This document shows positions 13,752-16,303 of a stretch of DNA of 16,303 bases, in pieces. This stretch comes from Hydrogenophilales bacterium RIFOXYD1_FULL_62_11 (GTDB lineage: Bacteria; Pseudomonadota; Gammaproteobacteria; Burkholderiales; Thiobacillaceae), in NCBI GenBank assembly GCA_001802655.1, contig MGZO01000022.1, positions 2,543 through 18,845 of the forward strand. Direction: 5' to 3'. The translations under genes and the position numbers were made by a program. The notes below the pieces were generated by a model. The model saw only the letters and a list, made by a program, of their open reading frames with translations. It did no database searches and was not told the DNA's origin. Each line of letters opens with the position of its first letter. The first letter of the stretch is position 1.

Positions 13752-14680
13752 ATGTGTGCGTGCAAGCAACTTCCTCAAGTACCTGCACTTGAATTCGAGT
13801 TCTCTGCGGCAACCACTCGGGCGACGAAGCGGCTCAACGGTTCGGAGGGTTCCGTGTTGAGTCGTAGCAAATAGGTGGTCAGCATGAGGGGTCGCCCCGC
13901 CAGCGGGCGGGCCACGACCTCCGGATGGTGGCAGACCATCATGTGGGATTCTTTGGCAAAGCTGAGTCCGTAGCCAGCGGCTACCAGTGTCAACATCAGG
14001 TCGAAGGTCGCCGCATGTTCGGCCACGACAGGTTCTGCATCTGCGGTGCGCAAAATGAGCTCGATCTGTCGGTAGCAGCCTTCGTAAATCTGCGGGTGGC
14101 ACAGTATCAGTGGGTAGCGGATCAGTTCCCCTAGCGGAATGCGCTTGTGCACCAGCAGTGGATGACGTGCAGGAACGGCGATCACCAACGGATCGCTCCA
14201 CGCTGACTGAACGACGATGCCTTCGCCGACCTCGGTCGCGTGGGCGAGTCCGGCATCGAATAAACCGCCACGCAGGCCTTTCACCTGTTCCGCTAGAGGA
14301 ACCTCGAACAGGCGAATTTCAACATCAGGTTCCTCTTCTCGACATTGCGCCAGCAAGGCGGAAAGCCGTGGTTGGGCGATGCCGTCGGACAGCGCGATAC
14401 GCAGCGTGCCGCGATAGCCTGTGGCTGCCGCTTTAGTGCTGGTGATGGCTTGTTCCAACGTGGACAGTACGCGGTGAGCTTCATCCAGGAATACTTGTCC
14501 GGCCCAGGTCAGGCGAGTGCTGCGCGTGGTCCGTTCGAACAGCTGCACGCCCAAGTCATACTCCAGGTCCTTGATCGCTCGGGACAGCGGCGACTGTTCG
14601 ATGTGTAGTCGTTCCGCAGCGCGAGCGAAGTGCAATTCCTCGGCGACAGCGATGAAATAGCGCAGGTGGCGCAATTCCAT
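13752..14680 (-). repeat. Right copy of the diverged ~0.93-kb direct repeat carrying the LysR gene
   Basis: This is the partner of 4189-5115 in the same orientation. Similarity stops at the start codon and about 22 bases past the stop, exactly where the left copy enters the eexN leader. Confidence 0.85.
13775..14680 (-). CDS. Intact LysR-family regulator, paralogue of the broken copy beside traG
   Basis: This is a 301-residue LysR protein. MELRHLRYFIAVAEELHFAR, then ERLHIEQSPLSRAIKDLEYDLGVQLFERTTRSTRLT, is the winged HTH at about 1-60. TGYRGTLRIALSDG at about 89-102 opens the effector-binding domain, and ARHPLL is at about 155-160. The ATG at 14680 has AAAGG seven bases upstream; the preceding GTG is too close to that site. 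Counted by eye, about 40 of 259 residues differ from the left copy. It follows the ABC permease by 48 bases on the same strand. A role in controlling the transfer genes, as for the TraR-position regulator of Tn4371-type elements, or in controlling the efflux genes, is inference. Confidence 0.9.
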   Translation of the reverse strand: MELRHLRYFIAVAEELHFARAAERLHIEQSPLSRAIKDLEYDLGVQLFERTTRSTRLTWAGQVFLDEAHRVLSTLEQAITSTKAAATGYRGTLRIALSDGIAQPRLSALLAQCREEEPDVEIRLFEVPLAEQVKGLRGGLFDAGLAHATEVGEGIVVQSAWSDPLVIAVPARHPLLVHKRIPLGELIRYPLILCHPQIYEGCYRQIELILRTADAEPVVAEHAATFDLMLTLVAAGYGLSFAKESHMMVCHHPEVVARPLAGRPLMLTTYLLRLNTEPSEPLSRFVARVVAAENSNSSAGT

Positions 14681-14728
14681 CACGATGCCTTTCTCTGTCC
14701 ATGCACAGACTGCGATTCGTCGCGAATC

Positions 14729-16303
14729 CTACACATATGCCAGAGCGTCGCGCGTTGTTATTTGTATGGCGCGACGCGCGGGAACCCGACTCGCCAGCCA
14801 TCCGAATACCAGGGTCGTCGCCAGCGTAATCACAAATCCTTCGCCACTAAACACATAGCGCAGGGCCGCGCCATCGCCAAGCATCAGCTTGCCGAAGAAA
14901 ACGGACGCCGCCATACTCAGCGGCCACGCCAGCAGCATCCCCAGCAGTATGCTGGCAATGCTCGTTATCATGCCTTCGGCGGCAAACAGCTGAAATATCA
15001 TCTTCGGGGTGGCGCCAATCGCCCGGAGTACGCCGATTTCACGGGTTCTCTCCAGGATGCTGATGCCCGTAGCCGAGGCCATCCCCAGCGCGCTGACAAT
15101 TAGCACCAATAGCGAGAGAACGACGATGATCGTCAGGATGATGTTGAGGTGATCGTAGATGACCTTCACCCGTTCCGCTTGTGACATCACATAGAGGATA
15201 TTGAGGTCGGACGGTGCGATCGCCGCTTCAATTTCGCTTTTCAGTTCCATCACCTTGTCGTAGCGTTTGTCCTTGGAGACAAACATCAGGCTATTGATGT
15301 AGTGGTCAGGATTGGCGAACGCGTCGTATTGGGCCTGATCGATATAAACCTTGGATTTTTCCAGCTCCTCAACGATACCAACCAGCTTGACCATGAGTGT
15401 ATGACCACCGATTTCCAGTGATTGACTGCTGCCAATGGCGGGATTTCCATACAGGTCCAGCGCCTGCCGATTCATGACCACTTCGGGTGGCTGAGACCTC
15501 TGCAGCCAGCGCCCTGCGATGACCCTGGGCCTGAACAGATCGGTGTCATATGGAAGCGCGACAATGCCCACCCCGCTACTTGTCGCGACAACCTGCGATT
15601 GCAATTCACCGCGGCCGCCATTCCAGGTCTCGATACGGTCTACATTTTTGATCGCGCTGAATACCGACACGGCGCGTTCGCGCGGAATCTGGTTTCTCAA
15701 GACCACCTGCACGTCGTGTTTCATGCTGTTACTGGTATCTTCTAGCAACGTCGCCAGGGATGCCCGAACATTAAAACCGGTATTGAAGATGGCGACCCCC
15801 AGTGCCATGGTCACCACGGTAATCGTCAGGCGCTTCTTTTGCCGAAAGCTGTTTCGGATGGCCAACAGCAGCCCGCGCGGCATCCACAATGCCGAAACCT
15901 TCTCCGTCGTCGTGCCCCTGGCGTCCACCGCTATCCCGTAGTCGCTCAACGCGTCGTGCACGGATAGTTTGATTCCCTTCATGATGGCGGGCAACGACAG
16001 CAGAATGGGCAACAATAGACTGGCGGCGATGAGGGCAACATATAAATGTACCGGCAGGTGCTGGGTGAGTATCTCGAAGTTGAGTTTCCCGGCCACAAAG
16101 TACGAAAACGCGTAGCCCGAGGACACGGCCAACGGTATCGCGATCACGCCAGCGGATATGCCCAGCACCAGCACCATGGTCAGATAGATAGTCAGGACCT
16201 GCCGGCGCGAAGCGCCGATGGCCTTGAGTATGCCGATCTGGCGCACCTGCTTGGCCAGAATCGAAGCCATGAGTTGAGAAACCAGCACGGCGCCCATCAG
16301 AAA
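14729..16303 (-). CDS. FtsX/MacB-type ABC transporter permease, C-terminal 524 codons
   Basis: The gene enters from beyond the right edge; its start is not in the window. It shows two FtsX repeats. The first contains LAKQVRQIGILKAIGASRRQV near the window edge, followed by two helices, and a further helix near LLLPILLSLPAIM. A new module begins at LTITVVTMALGVAIFNTGFNV, with a long periplasmic region, and the second FtsX domain contains IILTIIVVLSLLVLIVSALG, RTREIGVLRAIGATPKMIFQ and two last helices. Such eight-to-ten-helix permeases work with a LolD/MacB-like ATPase in lipoprotein extraction or export of peptides and antibiotics. The ATPase and any membrane-fusion partner would lie upstream, off the window. 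Confidence 0.9.
   Translation of the reverse strand, partial: FLMGAVLVSQLMASILAKQVRQIGILKAIGASRRQVLTIYLTMVLVLGISAGVIAIPLAVSSGYAFSYFVAGKLNFEILTQHLPVHLYVALIAASLLLPILLSLPAIMKGIKLSVHDALSDYGIAVDARGTTTEKVSALWMPRGLLLAIRNSFRQKKRLTITVVTMALGVAIFNTGFNVRASLATLLEDTSNSMKHDVQVVLRNQIPRERAVSVFSAIKNVDRIETWNGGRGELQSQVVATSSGVGIVALPYDTDLFRPRVIAGRWLQRSQPPEVVMNRQALDLYGNPAIGSSQSLEIGGHTLMVKLVGIVEELEKSKVYIDQAQYDAFANPDHYINSLMFVSKDKRYDKVMELKSEIEAAIAPSDLNILYVMSQAERVKVIYDHLNIILTIIVVLSLLVLIVSALGMASATGISILERTREIGVLRAIGATPKMIFQLFAAEGMITSIASILLGMLLAWPLSMAASVFFGKLMLGDGAALRYVFSGEGFVITLATTLVFGWLASRVPARRAIQITTRDALAYV

Noticed and set aside
1..16303. CRISPR array, tRNA, rRNA or a recognisable toxin-antitoxin or phage-defence operon
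   Set aside because: No regularly spaced repeats, no tRNA-like folds or rRNA-like sequence were recognised, and no gene carries defence-system motifs. The HxlR, TetR and RHH genes pair with enzymes or transfer genes rather than toxins.

Overview
The window looks like part of an integrative and conjugative element (or conjugative plasmid) from a GC-rich proteobacterium, most likely a beta- or gammaproteobacterium. The left end holds the start of an IncP-type (Trb) mating-pair operon in the gene order typical of Tn4371-family ICEs. The rest is a mosaic of small accessory genes, many of them damaged. The species cannot be named from this sequence.

Layout. (1) 1-3639, minus strand: traG (coupling protein), a ribbon-helix-helix gene, trbB (VirB11-type ATPase) and the 5' part of trbC (pilin). 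Each start overlaps the preceding stop as ATGA. (2) 3640-5115: a presumed traG promoter region, an EexN-type entry-exclusion lipoprotein, and a LysR-type regulator broken by a 2-base deletion. (3) 5330-11797: metabolic genes paired with regulators. These are an NmrA-like reductase with a divergent LysR gene; an SDR dehydrogenase with a divergent TetR gene, a truncated MFS transporter and an EamA transporter; an IS110-family transposase remnant; and an FMN azoreductase with a divergent HxlR gene. (4) 11765-13610, minus strand: a frameshifted GNAT acetyltransferase, an Asp/Glu racemase and a VOC (glyoxalase-fold) gene. A 59-nt hairpin lies between the last two and a perfect 25-bp inverted repeat lies upstream of VOC. 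(5) 13775-16303, minus strand: a second, intact copy of the LysR gene and the C-terminal part of a two-repeat FtsX/MacB-type ABC permease that continues off the window.

The two LysR copies, about 85% identical at protein level by eye, bracket all of the cargo from about 5.1 to 13.75 kb. Homology stops just past both ends of the gene, so cargo appears to have been assembled between two diverged regulator alleles. The copy beside the transfer operon is the broken one.

No clearly new defence or mobility system is visible. The most coherent functional theme is a set of redox or electrophile-handling enzymes (NmrA, SDR, azoreductase, VOC). Three of them sit beside a divergent dedicated regulator with a recognisable palindrome between the pair. 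The least explained sequence is the 59-nt hairpin at 13112-13170.
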